A stretch of DNA of 64,000 nt from Pedobacter sp. (GTDB lineage Bacteria; Bacteroidota; Bacteroidia; Sphingobacteriales; Sphingobacteriaceae). The position numbers were made by a program, and so were the translations under genes. Of this stretch, positions 27,022 through 36,159 are shown piece by piece (positions within the stretch are counted from its first letter, which is position 1; every line of letters begins with the position of its first letter). The notes beneath the pieces are model-generated. The model made no database searches. It worked only from the letters and a program-made list of their open reading frames with translations, and was not told the origin of the DNA. The stretch spans positions 62,001 through 126,000 of the forward strand of contig NZ_JAVHXT010000012.1 of NCBI RefSeq assembly GCF_031119335.1, read 5' to 3'.

Positions 27022-28473
27022 CTATGTAATCGTTTGTTCAGTAGTTGCCGAAGCATTATTTCCTTTAAAGCCTTTTCGTGTCATTGCTCCCCAGTTATTT
27101 TTACCCGTAAACTTGTCTATATTACCTCTAATTGCCCAATAAACTGTTAGCGGATGGTAAAATAGTGGCTCTAAAAAAGCTGCCAGTAATAGTTTCACCA
27201 AATCTCCACCCTTTGTATATTGTTGGTAAGACATCTCCTCGAAAAGAACAGCGACAGTAGACAAGGCAATAGAAAAGAAATAGACCATTCCAATTAGGAT
27301 AGCTGAAAACTCCCAATTGATATTGCCCATTAATGCCAGCATGATAAAAACACTTATACCCAAAAACTCTATAATTGGAGCCAACCATTCAAAAAAGAAC
27401 CAATATGGATAGCTCAGCATTCCCAATACGCCGTAACGAGGATTAAAAAACAAATCTTTGTGCATCCACAATGTTTCTATAGTACCTCGTGTCCAACGGT
27501 TGCGCTGTCTTCCTAAAATTTGTAGATCGGTAGGTGCTTCTGTCCAGCATAAAGGGTCGGGAATGTAAACTACCTTAAACCTTCTATCTTGCTCATACAT
27601 ATATCTTCGCATACGTACCACTAATTCCATATCTTCTCCAACGGTAGTATGATCGTAGCCTCCTACTTTAATTACGGTATTTTTATCGAACAAGCCCATT
27701 GCCCCAGAAATAATTAACAAGCCATTTAGCCTACTCCAAGCCATACGCCCCATTAAAAATGCCCTGATGTATTCTAATACCTGAAAGCGTGGCCACAAAT
27801 TCTTAGGCATATTCACCTCTACCAACTTCCCGTCTTCTACCACACAAGAGTTTGCAATACGCACCACGCCACCAGTTGCAATAACTTGATATTTTTCTTC
27901 CAGATAAGGTTTCGCCAATTTCAAAATAGCATCTTCCTGCACAATACAATCTACATCGATACATAAAATGAGATCTTTTGCCGATACGTTTATACCAGCA
28001 TTTAATGCGTCTGATTTGCCACCATTTACTTTATCAACCACTGTTAATTTTGAAAACGATGGTAGTTTAGATTTGTAAACCCCACGTATTTCGTTGCACT
28101 TAATTTGATAATCTACGGCAAAATCAACTTTTTCCAGTTGGTAGTAATCAAACATTCGCTGAAAGGTATTATCCTTACTGCCATCGTTAATAATAATTAC
28201 CTCGTAGTTACCATAATGCAACGAAAGTAGCGATCTGATGTTTTCAATGATAGTGGCCTCTTCGTTGTAAGCTGGTGCCAAAATAGAAACCGATGGAGCC
28301 AGTGGAGACACCAATATTTCCCGATAGTTCACATAACTATTTTTCTTCATGTAGCCATTCATTTCGATGGCAGAAAGTAAGGTAAGTATCACATAAGAGC
28401 CCATTACAAACAGTGCATAATAAAATATCGCATTGTTAAATAGGGTTTCAAATGTAGTTACAAACTCTCTCAT
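27022..28473 (-). CDS. Processive GT2 glycosyltransferase (synthase type)
   Basis: 483 residues. One N-terminal membrane helix, the GT-A domain and four C-terminal helices. Catalytic set visible: Asp97 in IINDGS, DVD (173-175), the general base in GEDMEL (about 279-281) and QRNRW (323-327), the QxxRW of cellulose, hyaluronan and PNAG synthases. It should polymerise a sugar at the inner membrane and extrude it. Its ATG overlaps the HEAT gene stop by one base. The acceptor and sugar are not deducible. Confidence 0.9.
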   Translation of the reverse strand: MREFVTTFETLFNNAIFYYALFVMGSYVILTLLSAIEMNGYMKKNSYVNYREILVSPLAPSVSILAPAYNEEATIIENIRSLLSLHYGNYEVIIINDGSKDNTFQRMFDYYQLEKVDFAVDYQIKCNEIRGVYKSKLPSFSKLTVVDKVNGGKSDALNAGINVSAKDLILCIDVDCIVQEDAILKLAKPYLEEKYQVIATGGVVRIANSCVVEDGKLVEVNMPKNLWPRFQVLEYIRAFLMGRMAWSRLNGLLIISGAMGLFDKNTVIKVGGYDHTTVGEDMELVVRMRRYMYEQDRRFKVVYIPDPLCWTEAPTDLQILGRQRNRWTRGTIETLWMHKDLFFNPRYGVLGMLSYPYWFFFEWLAPIIEFLGISVFIMLALMGNINWEFSAILIGMVYFFSIALSTVAVLFEEMSYQQYTKGGDLVKLLLAAFLEPLFYHPLTVYWAIRGNIDKFTGKNNWGAMTRKGFKGNNASATTEQTIT

Positions 28474-29618
28474 TAAGATTTGATACGGTTATCGAGTACG
28501 TGATTAATTATTGCTTGGTTTTCTAAGGTAGTTTGCTTGTAAATTTCTCGCAGCTTGTCTTCGCCATTGTTCGGATCTCGCTTTATTGCATAAAAAGCCT
28601 CACGCTTGACTTTAATATCTGGAGAATAAATTCTTGAAGCCAAGAAATCGTTATAATTTCCCGATGATATTTTACCGATGGAATTTAATATCTCCAATTT
28701 AATATCTTCTGGTTGATCGAAATAAACTTCGAACATATTCTTTTCGGCATCAGACAGTTCTAATTTCCCGATTATTTCTACCGATTTTTTAACAATGCGT
28801 GGGTTGTGATGCTTTAACAATCGTTCAACTTCATCAGCCGCGTCAAACTGCATAAAATGATCTACTAATTTTAAGCAAAGCATTACTACGGTATCATTAG
28901 GCGACCTCAACCATTTTGAAAAAGGTGGAATGGTGAGTTGTTTGTTTTTGGTGATGATCTCGAACAATACTACCTGATGCCAATCTAAAATCCGTTCCTG
29001 CGCTCTATCTAAAAAGTGAAATGGGTCTTTTTCAGATAGTTTGATGTAAGCAGCCTGAGCTTCCATACGTAACAGCGCATTTTCATCATCAGTGTACTTG
29101 ATAATTTCGTCGGCCATTTCCGTAATTCGCATTTCGTTGGCTTCCCTAATTCCCTCTATTTTAATCTCCCAATTTTTATTATTGATTTTTCTTTTCGACT
29201 TTTTATCCAAGCCCAATTTCCTATACAGTATAGATAGTACTTCTTGTATTTGACCAGTAAAGTTTCTATGATAAGTTAGCATTTCGCTAATAAGCACCTT
29301 ATTTACTACCGAATTTCGGAGTGGTAACTTTTTCATCTTCGGGTAAAAATGAGCTACGATATCGTCCGTTTCTTCACTTTCGTCAAAAATAATAAGGTTG
29401 GCGAGCATATTATCAATATGTTCTTTCCAGTTTTTTAGCTCCCTGTTTTGGCTAGCTTGATGTAAGCGGCGAAACGCAATATAAATGTAAAGCTCTAATA
29501 CTGCGATAGCACAAAACAAAATAATTAGTAACGAAACTCGTATGTTGGACGGAAAATACACCAAACGATCGGTGTAAGTTTCTTTGATATAGTTGATGAT
29601 GGTTTCGAAAAAGTTCAT
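28473..29618 (-). CDS. Membrane-anchored HEAT-repeat protein
   Basis: 381 residues. One N-terminal membrane helix (VSLLIILFCAIAVLELYIYIAF, about 27-48) is followed by a helical region and HEAT-like repeats (about 170-375; ALLRMEAQAAYIKLSEKD, TVVMLCLKLVDHF, PRIVKKSVEIIGKL). It is a cytoplasm-facing scaffold that probably links the response regulator upstream to the GT2 downstream. It is translationally coupled to both neighbours: 18 bp after the regulator gene, TAATG overlap with the GT2. Confidence 0.8.
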   Translation of the reverse strand: MNFFETIINYIKETYTDRLVYFPSNIRVSLLIILFCAIAVLELYIYIAFRRLHQASQNRELKNWKEHIDNMLANLIIFDESEETDDIVAHFYPKMKKLPLRNSVVNKVLISEMLTYHRNFTGQIQEVLSILYRKLGLDKKSKRKINNKNWEIKIEGIREANEMRITEMADEIIKYTDDENALLRMEAQAAYIKLSEKDPFHFLDRAQERILDWHQVVLFEIITKNKQLTIPPFSKWLRSPNDTVVMLCLKLVDHFMQFDAADEVERLLKHHNPRIVKKSVEIIGKLELSDAEKNMFEVYFDQPEDIKLEILNSIGKISSGNYNDFLASRIYSPDIKVKREAFYAIKRDPNNGEDKLREIYKQTTLENQAIINHVLDNRIKS

Positions 29619-29636
29619 TTGCCAGACAAGCGCTCA

Positions 29637-30011
29637 CTAAAAAACGTTCTGTTTAATGTATCTTTTTATCCTTACAGATAGCTCGTTTAAATTAAAAGGC
29701 TTGTAAATGAAATCGTCGGCACCTAAATGAAAACCTTCTAACACTACATTTTCTAAACCAACTGCAGAGATTAAAAGTACTGGCGTACTCTTTTTAATTG
29801 GGTCATTTTTAATATAACTAAGTATTTCCATTCCGCCAACAAAGGGCATCATGATATCGGTAAGGATCAAATCGTAAGTGTTACTTTTTACCTTTTCCAT
29901 GGCCTGTCTTCCATCAGATGCCACATCTACTTGATATCCATCTTTTTTGAGCTTAAACTCTAGGGCTTTAAGCATCAATACTTCATCTTCGGCTATTAGT
30001 ATTTTCGACAT
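29637..30011 (-). CDS. Single-domain response regulator (CheY-like)
   Basis: 124 residues, one receiver domain with no output domain. Acidic pocket E8-D9, phospho-acceptor Asp52 (LILTDIMMP), Ser82 in the LLIS strand and Lys104 (IYKPF). First gene of the four-gene polysaccharide operon. No histidine kinase is nearby, so it takes its signal from an orphan or distant kinase. Output by protein-protein contact, probably with the HEAT protein, is inferred. Confidence 0.92.
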   Translation of the reverse strand: MSKILIAEDEVLMLKALEFKLKKDGYQVDVASDGRQAMEKVKSNTYDLILTDIMMPFVGGMEILSYIKNDPIKKSTPVLLISAVGLENVVLEGFHLGADDFIYKPFNLNELSVRIKRYIKQNVF

Positions 30012-30172
30012 TTTTCTCCTTCTTGAATGATATTCACCGCAATTTTCTTACCACTTACAAGAATACAACTAATTAGCGTTAATTAACATTAAAACAACAT
30101 TGTATTCATACAAATATAATAGCATTCACTCCTATTCAGAGTATTTATTTCCCCACAGTGTAGAAATATTTT

Positions 30173-31195
30173 TCAAGGATTTAGTTTAAGCTGATAAACC
30201 TGACCTTTTCCTCCAACTAAGAATATTACCTTGTCTGCAGATTTAACCGCATTAAAACTTAAAGTGGATATATTTTGCCAAGTTCTGCCACCATCATTAG
30301 AGATATCAGTACCGGAAGTGCCAGTGGCCACACAAAAATCTTTAGTTACGTAAGTTACACCAGAACGATATCCCGATACGGGTTGTTTAGATTTTTTCCA
30401 TGTTTTACCGCCGTTTTTGGTGTAAAGCACATTATTGCTGTTGTCTTTATCTTTTAAATAATTTCCGCCAACTACTATTCCATTTTTGGCATCGAAAAAA
30501 TCTAAAGAGAAAACACCTGTACTACTTTCGCCTTGTAAAATGGGGCATTTGTAAACCTTCCAAGTATTGCCATAATTGGCAGAATAGTAGATGTTGGAAA
30601 CTTTGCCACCCGTTGCTACCCAAACTTGTCCGTTACCAAATGTTTTTATAGTTGTACCACTAGCGGCAAAGCCAGCTTCGCCTACTTGCATTGGCTTGGT
30701 AAGCAAGTCGGAAATATTTTTCCAGGTTATACCACCGTCATTGGTGCGCAACAACTGCATTTTATGGCTTATTGGATCGCCGAAGATGATGCCATTTTGT
30801 GCATCCCAAAAATCCATACCGTCTAAGAAAATAGCAGTGTCGGTATTCTTGTAGTTTTCTCGCCAAGTTTTACCGCCATCTACCGTAGACAAAATATAAG
30901 CTGGAGAACCCGCATTTACAATAATGGCTTTCTTTTGGTCAAAGGCCTGGATATCCCTAAAATCGAGTGTTTCGTAACCTTTGGGTTGTGTCCATTGCCA
31001 AGTTTTACCGCCATCTACAGATTTGCCTACGTATCCTTTACTTCCGCTTACCCAAATCACATCTTTGTTTACCACAGAAAGCCCACGCATACTTGTTTTT
31101 GCATCGGTTACCAGCGGTACCAATTCGTATTTTTGCGCTAATGCATTTAAAGCCATAGCCAAAAAAAGAATTAAACAAAATGAGCGTTTTGGCAT
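30173..31195 (-). CDS. Exported YCF48/BNR-type beta-propeller protein
   Basis: 340 residues with a signal peptide (ALNALAQ, about 1-20). At least five repeats of the type DGGKTWQ or NDGGITWK with VGGNYLKD-like blades match the photosystem-II assembly factor/BNR propeller family common in Bacteroidota. No catalytic residues are evident. A role as an extracytoplasmic binding or assembly protein is inferred. It ends close to the following DUF2147 gene on the same strand. Confidence 0.8.
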   Translation of the reverse strand: MPKRSFCLILFLAMALNALAQKYELVPLVTDAKTSMRGLSVVNKDVIWVSGSKGYVGKSVDGGKTWQWTQPKGYETLDFRDIQAFDQKKAIIVNAGSPAYILSTVDGGKTWRENYKNTDTAIFLDGMDFWDAQNGIIFGDPISHKMQLLRTNDGGITWKNISDLLTKPMQVGEAGFAASGTTIKTFGNGQVWVATGGKVSNIYYSANYGNTWKVYKCPILQGESSTGVFSLDFFDAKNGIVVGGNYLKDKDNSNNVLYTKNGGKTWKKSKQPVSGYRSGVTYVTKDFCVATGTSGTDISNDGGRTWQNISTLSFNAVKSADKVIFLVGGKGQVYQLKLNP

Positions 31196-31204
31196 TGTTT
31201 GCAG

Positions 31205-31639
31205 TTATTTAACTCGTTTGAAAACTTCGGTTCTACCGATGAGTGAAACACCTATAAAACCACGTATACTCAGCTGATTGGCATCTTTTAAAGAAATTTT
31301 GCAGCTATAGGTTTTACCAGATTTTGGGTCGTAAATAGTACCATCAATCCATTTACCGTCATCGAATACAAAATTCTTTAAAATCTCTAAGCCCAAAAGA
31401 GGTTTGCTGCGCAAGCTTTCCGTTGGATTTTTCTCGTCGGTTTTGGGCTTACCTTTTTCATCATTAGGTTCTTTAATCCAAGCTAACTTGCCGAAAAACT
31501 TATCGCCACGTTTGTAAATTTCTATCTGGCCTTCGCCCGATGGGTTTAACCATTTACCTAAAATATCGTCTTTCTTTTGTGCGAATACTTGTACCGAAAG
31601 CACAAATAATACTATAAATAATGAAGCTTTCCTTAACAT
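31205..31639 (-). CDS. Exported DUF2147 family protein
   Basis: 144 residues with a signal peptide (FVLSVQVFAQ). The DUF2147 pattern is clear: DDILGKWLNPSGEGQIEIYK, KFFGKLAWIKEPN, GLEILKNFVFD and IRGFIGVSLIGRTEVFKRV. A small lipocalin-like barrel of unknown ligand. It lies 9 bp from the propeller gene and may be co-transcribed with it. Confidence 0.85.
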   Translation of the reverse strand: MLRKASLFIVLFVLSVQVFAQKKDDILGKWLNPSGEGQIEIYKRGDKFFGKLAWIKEPNDEKGKPKTDEKNPTESLRSKPLLGLEILKNFVFDDGKWIDGTIYDPKSGKTYSCKISLKDANQLSIRGFIGVSLIGRTEVFKRVK

Positions 31640-31711
31640 AACTGAGGTTTTAATCTTTATAAAGTTAAGGAAATTGAGAGAGAAAAGTTTTATGGAATTG
31701 AAAAATAAATG

Positions 31712-32020
31712 CTAAAAGAAGCTCAAAATCGAATTAATCGCTACTTTTTCTGATGAATTGGAATTTGTTGTGAATGGTTCGGATTGCATCGATTCATCTT
31801 CTAAAGGAATGGCAACCGAGCCTAACTCTTCAAAGATTTTATGAACGTTTTCTCTTATCCCAGAGATTGGAAGAGCTGTGCAAATTCTAAAAATCTTATC
31901 GCAGTCATCCAAATCAAAACTAGCATCTAGTTCTTTGTACTCAAATTCTATTTTATCGAGAACTTGTTGAGCTATCAAATGGTCGTTAACGTTGGTTTTA
32001 AATACCTCCACCATATTCAA
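31712..32020 (-). CDS. Small cytoplasmic protein of unknown function
   Basis: 102 residues, no signal peptide or membrane segment. The first 70 residues alternate beta-alpha-beta (VEVFKTNV, LIAQQVLDKIEF, DDCDKIFRI, IRENVHKIFEELG), resembling the ferredoxin-like fold of heavy-metal-associated domains but without a CxxC motif. The C-terminal 25 residues look disordered. I do not recognise a named family. Confidence 0.6.
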   Translation of the reverse strand: MNMVEVFKTNVNDHLIAQQVLDKIEFEYKELDASFDLDDCDKIFRICTALPISGIRENVHKIFEELGSVAIPLEDESMQSEPFTTNSNSSEKVAINSILSFF

Positions 32021-32081
32021 AAAGTTATGCCGTAGCGTTTATTAAAAATGGTTGAAAACCATTAATGAACATTTTGTGATT

Positions 32082-32108
32082 GTAGCCACGGTTTAAACCG
32101 TGGGCTAC
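32082..32108. repeat. Palindromic repeat between convergently oriented leaders
   Basis: GTAGCC and GGCTAC flank the perfect palindrome ACGGTTTAAACCGT with a single bulged G. It sits between two minus-strand genes, after the VOC gene start and before the unknown 102-residue gene; the role is unknown. Confidence 0.6.
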
Positions 32109-32157
32109 AGATGATGCCAATCATTTAACCATTTCAACGTTTTTTTTTTGCGTTGCA

Positions 32158-32568
32158 TTAAGAATTTTGCGGAACAGCACTCATATCCATGTAGCTAATT
32201 TCCCACATGTGGCCATCTAAATCTTCGAAACCATGACCGTACATAAAACCGTGGTCTTGTGCCGGCATTAGCGCTTTACCTCCTGCTTCTATGGCCAAAC
32301 GAACATATTGGTCTACTTCTTCCCTACTTTCCGCAGAAATACAAATCAAAACTTCCGTACTTTCTTTAGCATTTGAAATAGGCTTTGGTGTAAACTTTTG
32401 AAAAAACTCTTCCCTTAACAACATGACCATAATGTTCTCAGAAACAATCATACAAGTTGCATTTTCATCGGTAAATTGTTGGTTAAAAGTGAAGCCTAGG
32501 TGCGTATAAAATTTTATCGCAACGTTTAAATCCTTAACAGGAATATTTACAAAAATTTGCTTAGCCAT
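32158..32568 (-). CDS. VOC (glyoxalase/bleomycin-resistance) family protein
   Basis: 136 residues, two beta-alpha-beta-beta-beta modules. IFVNIPVKDLNVAIKFYTHLGF opens the first module and FEDLDGHMWEISYMD closes the second, including the conserved Glu metal ligand. Last gene of an operon of seven small enzymes (35897 down to 32158); overlaps the DoxX gene by 8 bp. Substrate unknown. Confidence 0.88.
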   Translation of the reverse strand: MAKQIFVNIPVKDLNVAIKFYTHLGFTFNQQFTDENATCMIVSENIMVMLLREEFFQKFTPKPISNAKESTEVLICISAESREEVDQYVRLAIEAGGKALMPAQDHGFMYGHGFEDLDGHMWEISYMDMSAVPQNS

Positions 32569-32962
32569 TGGTTTTATATTTTAAAAGTTGATGATAAGTA
32601 AGATAAGAAATGAGCAATAAGCTAAAAGTTACAAGTGGAGCAAAAGACATGGCAACTACACCGTCTACCGCCAAATGCCCAATCATTGCTGAAATATACT
32701 TGATACCGCAGCCTACGTAAGCCCATTCTTTAATGCGTTTGCCAATAAAAGGCACTATCAAAATTAAACCTCCAATGAAATGACCAATGCCTATTTCCAT
32801 AGCCAGCCACGTTGGAATGCCCAAGTGTTCTGTACCTTGTTTAGCTTCGGGGCTATCCATAAAGAAAACCCCTGGTAATATAAAAAGCGCCAATAAACCT
32901 GTAGAAACCCAGTAAGCTACTTTGATAGATTTTTTAGGTTGATTATTGAGCGTTCTTTCCAT
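32561..32962 (-). CDS. DoxX-like membrane protein
   Basis: 133 residues with four membrane helices (VAYWVSTGLLALFILPG, GHFIGGLILIVPF, ISAMIGHLAVDGVVA, LVTFSLLLISYL). Sequence features GIPTWLAMEIGIGHFIGG and IKEWAYVGCG fit the DoxX-like family. It overlaps the upstream VOC gene by 20 bp and the downstream VOC gene by 8 bp. Function unknown; family members are linked to redox or sulfur stress. Confidence 0.82.
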   Translation of the reverse strand: MERTLNNQPKKSIKVAYWVSTGLLALFILPGVFFMDSPEAKQGTEHLGIPTWLAMEIGIGHFIGGLILIVPFIGKRIKEWAYVGCGIKYISAMIGHLAVDGVVAMSFAPLVTFSLLLISYLTYHQLLKYKTNG

Positions 32963-33404
32963 CTTGTGCTTCGTTAAAACTTACCATCCACTGAATTTTA
33001 AATTTATCTTCCAGCATTCCGTAATAATCGCCCCAAAATTGGTCTTGCATAGGCATTTGCACAGTTCCACCTTCGCTTAAAGCATTAAAAATTCTATCTG
33101 CATCTGCTCTGCTATCTACACTTAAACATAGCGAAACGTTGGTTCCTGCCACTACTGGCGGCATGTTCGATGGCACATCGCTAGCCATCAGCATTGTTTG
33201 TCCAACAGGAAGTGAAATATGAGCAAGTCCATTCGCATCATTTTCTGGAATGCCTTCGCCAACACAGCCTTCGCCATCCGCAGCGTCTTGTGGCATTTCG
33301 TTAAAGCGCATCACGAAAGGAAAATCGCCGCCAAAAATAGATTTGTAAAAATTGAAAACCTCTTCGGTATTACCGTTAAAGTTTAAATAAGGATTAATTA
33401 CCAT
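32943..33404 (-). CDS. PhnB-type VOC protein
   Basis: 153 residues. INPYLNFNGNTEEVFNFYK at the N-terminus and the late MQDQFWGDYYGMLEDKFKIQW motif are hallmarks of the PhnB/3-demethylubiquinone-methyltransferase-like VOC group. No clear catalytic role is known. It is in the middle of the small-enzyme operon, between the SRPBCC and DoxX genes. Confidence 0.88.
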   Translation of the reverse strand: MVINPYLNFNGNTEEVFNFYKSIFGGDFPFVMRFNEMPQDAADGEGCVGEGIPENDANGLAHISLPVGQTMLMASDVPSNMPPVVAGTNVSLCLSVDSRADADRIFNALSEGGTVQMPMQDQFWGDYYGMLEDKFKIQWMVSFNEAQDGKNAQ

Positions 33405-33498
33405 AGTTTTTATATTTTGATTTGATAAATGTTTAAGGCAAATTTAGTTGTCAGTTTTAGTTTTTTAGATTGCTGAACAGGTCAATATTAAGGTGTTT

Positions 33499-33948
33499 TT
33501 AGGACAAATTTTTGAATGGGTTTCCAGTTCCAGTTTCTACGTAAAGTTTAAGACTATGGGTAAATTGCTGCCAACCGTTGCTGCAAATATCATAACACTC
33601 AACAGCTTCGTTTAAGCCGATGTGTTCCAACTGCAATAAAGTTGTTTCTCCTTCTTCTTTTAGTTCCCAAGCTATGGTTGTGCCAACCCATTCTGTCTTA
33701 TTTTTTAGCTCGGGAATATCAATTAAGGATGCTTTGACGTACCAAACCACTTTTGCATTCGGCACTAACTCTGCGATTTGCATGGTTTTGTAAACGCTGT
33801 CGCCGAAGCGCACTGTAAATTCAGCACCTTCTTTATTCGCAGCACCTTCAAACATTTCGGTCCACCAATTGTGAATTTTTTGGGTTAGTGCGGTGAATAC
33901 TTTGCTCGCATCAGCTTTAAGTGTTATTGTTGATTTGTAGTTTTCCAT
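33499..33948 (-). CDS. SRPBCC (START/AHSA1-like) domain protein
   Basis: 149 residues forming a single helix-grip fold: YKSTITLKADASKVFTAL at the N-terminus, WWTEMFEG, TIAWELKEEGETTLLQLEH in the second half and a long C-terminal helix (NGWQQFTHSLKLYVETG). Members bind hydrophobic ligands or act as cochaperones. Same operon as the hydrolase and VOC genes. Confidence 0.85.
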   Translation of the reverse strand: MENYKSTITLKADASKVFTALTQKIHNWWTEMFEGAANKEGAEFTVRFGDSVYKTMQIAELVPNAKVVWYVKASLIDIPELKNKTEWVGTTIAWELKEEGETTLLQLEHIGLNEAVECYDICSNGWQQFTHSLKLYVETGTGNPFKNLS

Positions 33949-33985
33949 CTAAATAATTTTAACAATCATTGATTTTAGTGCTCCG

Positions 33986-34861
33986 TTACTTACCTGATAA
34001 AAATTTTTCGATCATAGGTACAATTAAGTTATGATCATCGAAATTCTCTTTAATAGTCGTTATTTCTCCAATATATTCGCCGTGTCCACCAGGAATAATT
34101 GCAAGTTGGGAATTTGAAATTTGCCTGTGAAGTTCAACAGCGTGTTCTGGAGTAATCACATCTTTATCTCCTATAATTATTAAAGTTGGAACATTAATAG
34201 CTTTGATTTTTTCATTTGGAATGTCTTTAAAATTCACCATTCGCTTTGCATCTCTATCATGCATCACCTGCAAACCATCAGCATTACTTGCAACTTTTAG
34301 GTATCCTTCCTTAAGCTGAGCAGGCATATTTTCTAGTTTAGCCTGAGCCATAAAACCCCAGAACCAATCGGGAACTCCACTTCGTTTTGCCAATGCAGAA
34401 CCTAAAATCAATTTATCTACTATTTCTGGATGTCGGATGGCGATTTGTAGTGCTGTAGTTCCGCCGTTGCTAAAGCCAAGAAAATCGGCTTTTTCAATTT
34501 TTAGAACTTCAAGCAATGCTGCAACATCATCGGCATCTTGCTCAAACGAAAGGTCTGCATCGCGATCGCTGGTTCTTCCATGAGCTTGCAATTCTACCGC
34601 AATCACTTGTCTATTTTTGGCGATTAAGGGTATCAATTTTTCAAAATTTGTTTGGATAGTAGAGCCGCCGCCATGAATTAAAACCAATGGCTTCCCTTGT
34701 CCATAAATCTCGTAATACATCTTGAGACCGTTAACATTAGCATAACCGCTTTTCATTGTCATTTTTTTAGTAATAATTTCTGTTTTATAACCTGATACCT
34801 TCTTACCGTGATTGCAAGCTGTAAAAACTGAAATTACAAGCAAAGCACCTATTAATTCCAT
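33986..34861 (-). CDS. Alpha/beta hydrolase, probable lipoprotein
   Basis: About 291 residues from the ATG at 34861, which gives a lipoprotein signal (ISVFTAC) and avoids a 23-bp overlap with the DinB gene; the longer frame starts at 34903. Hydrolase motifs: HGGGST oxyanion loop, GFSNGG nucleophile elbow, IIGDKD for the acid region and GGHGEY for the His. Substrate unknown. Its position amid DinB and SRPBCC genes gives no specific role. Confidence 0.85.
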   Translation of the reverse strand: MELIGALLVISVFTACNHGKKVSGYKTEIITKKMTMKSGYANVNGLKMYYEIYGQGKPLVLIHGGGSTIQTNFEKLIPLIAKNRQVIAVELQAHGRTSDRDADLSFEQDADDVAALLEVLKIEKADFLGFSNGGTTALQIAIRHPEIVDKLILGSALAKRSGVPDWFWGFMAQAKLENMPAQLKEGYLKVASNADGLQVMHDRDAKRMVNFKDIPNEKIKAINVPTLIIIGDKDVITPEHAVELHRQISNSQLAIIPGGHGEYIGEITTIKENFDDHNLIVPMIEKFLSGK

Positions 34862-34880
34862 ACACAAGTTATGACGTAAT

Positions 34881-35387
34881 TTATCTAATATCTGCCATTT
34901 CATTTAATTGATGGGTATGTCTTTGCGTATGATAAATTAAAAAGCTAATCAACTCTTGTCGGGTTAAAAAACCCATATAAGGCATCTCGAAATCTAGACA
35001 GGTTGCAGTCAAATCCAAATCTGGCAAAATAGCTGTAACCGATTTTCCGATGGCATCTAATTGCGCTAGTAAAGCCTGCTGGCTATAAGTTTGGTCTGCA
35101 GGCTCAATAAAATCTGGTGATGTCATTTTGGCTTCGAAATCTAAAAAGATTGCTTTTAACTGCGCTACTCTTTCATCGGCTTTGCCTGAGGTTCGCTTCG
35201 TATTGCCAAGCAATAATTTATCGAAATTGGAACCCGCCAACACTAAATGTTGTGCAACCATTGCAGGCGACCAATTGCTTCCCTCCGGTTTTTGATTGAA
35301 ATTGCTTTCATTAAAGCGCTCAATGGCTTTTTCTAGCTCAGAAAAAGTACTCTTCAAATTTTCTGATAAAATTGTGTTGTTTTCCAT
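34881..35387 (-). CDS. DinB family protein (1)
   Basis: 168 residues, a four-helix bundle with the DinB/YfiT metal-ligand pattern: WSPAMVAQHLVLAG (first His), then SFLIYHTQRHTHQLNEM (two further His). Members are thiol-dependent transferases or hydrolases, for example bacillithiol- or mycothiol-linked. It directly follows a second DinB-like gene with a 3-bp gap. Confidence 0.85.
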   Translation of the reverse strand: MENNTILSENLKSTFSELEKAIERFNESNFNQKPEGSNWSPAMVAQHLVLAGSNFDKLLLGNTKRTSGKADERVAQLKAIFLDFEAKMTSPDFIEPADQTYSQQALLAQLDAIGKSVTAILPDLDLTATCLDFEMPYMGFLTRQELISFLIYHTQRHTHQLNEMADIR

Positions 35388-35390
35388 AGC

Positions 35391-35897
35391 TTACATGTAT
35401 TTCATTGCTTCATAACCTAACAATCTGCGCCAAAGTGCAATCTGTCCAATACAGTTTGCCTCGCGATAGGTATTAAAACTCACCATTTCGAACAGTGGAA
35501 AACTCATTTGTTCTACCTCGAAATCGATAACCTTATCCAGTTCCTCATCGCTAACGTTCACTAGCTTTTCTCTTAAAACAGGTGATATTTTATCCCATTC
35601 AGCTTCATAAGTTTTTAGGGTTGGATAAGCCACATCTTTAATTCCCTGATGGTACTTGAACAATTCATCGGCACTTGATTTTAAATCTACACCTAACAAA
35701 TTAGCAAGTTCAAACCGCTCTTGCAACAAACTACCAGCTAACCAATTAATGTGATTTGCCTTTGTATCTAAACGTTTAAGCGCATCTTCATCATTAATTC
35801 CGTCTAATACACTGTGGTAAAAGGTGGTTTGCATATCGTACAACACCAAAAACCCATACATTCTATTACTATTTGGTTTAATATCCATAACATTCAA
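35391..35897 (-). CDS. DinB-like family protein (2)
   Basis: 168 residues of DinB-like helical bundle. The first His is in KANHINWLAG. The C-terminal His pair of the other DinB protein is replaced (EANCIGQIALWRRLLGYEA), so the metal site is incomplete. It is the first gene of the seven-gene operon. The protein could start three codons later (MDIKPN). Confidence 0.72.
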   Translation of the reverse strand: MNVMDIKPNSNRMYGFLVLYDMQTTFYHSVLDGINDEDALKRLDTKANHINWLAGSLLQERFELANLLGVDLKSSADELFKYHQGIKDVAYPTLKTYEAEWDKISPVLREKLVNVSDEELDKVIDFEVEQMSFPLFEMVSFNTYREANCIGQIALWRRLLGYEAMKYM

Positions 35898-36022
35898 ATT
35901 TTATAGCACTAATTTACAGGCTTTTCGCTTACCTTCACACTCTCATTAATGTCAAAGTTTGGGTGCATTCGAGACATTTAGTATTTTAGTGAAACGGTTT
36001 AAATTCAAATATTTTTTGATTT

Positions 36023-36104
36023 GTCAGTCTGAGCTTCCCGAATGGTCGGGACAAGTCGTCGAAGACTACTTTTAAGAGATGTTTCGACAAGCTCAACATG
36101 ACAC
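36023..36104. repeat. REP-like palindrome (TGTCAGTCTGAGCTT type)
   Basis: TGTCAGTCTGAGCTT at the left and AAGCTCAACATGACA at the right are imperfect inverted ends, with an inner GTCGTCGAAGAC/GTTTCGACAAG element. It lies upstream of the DJ-1/AraC regulator gene. Confidence 0.65.
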
Positions 36105-36159
36105 CTGTGCCTTATGAAAAAGGGATTTAAATAGCTTCTAGTTTAACCAAAATATAAAC

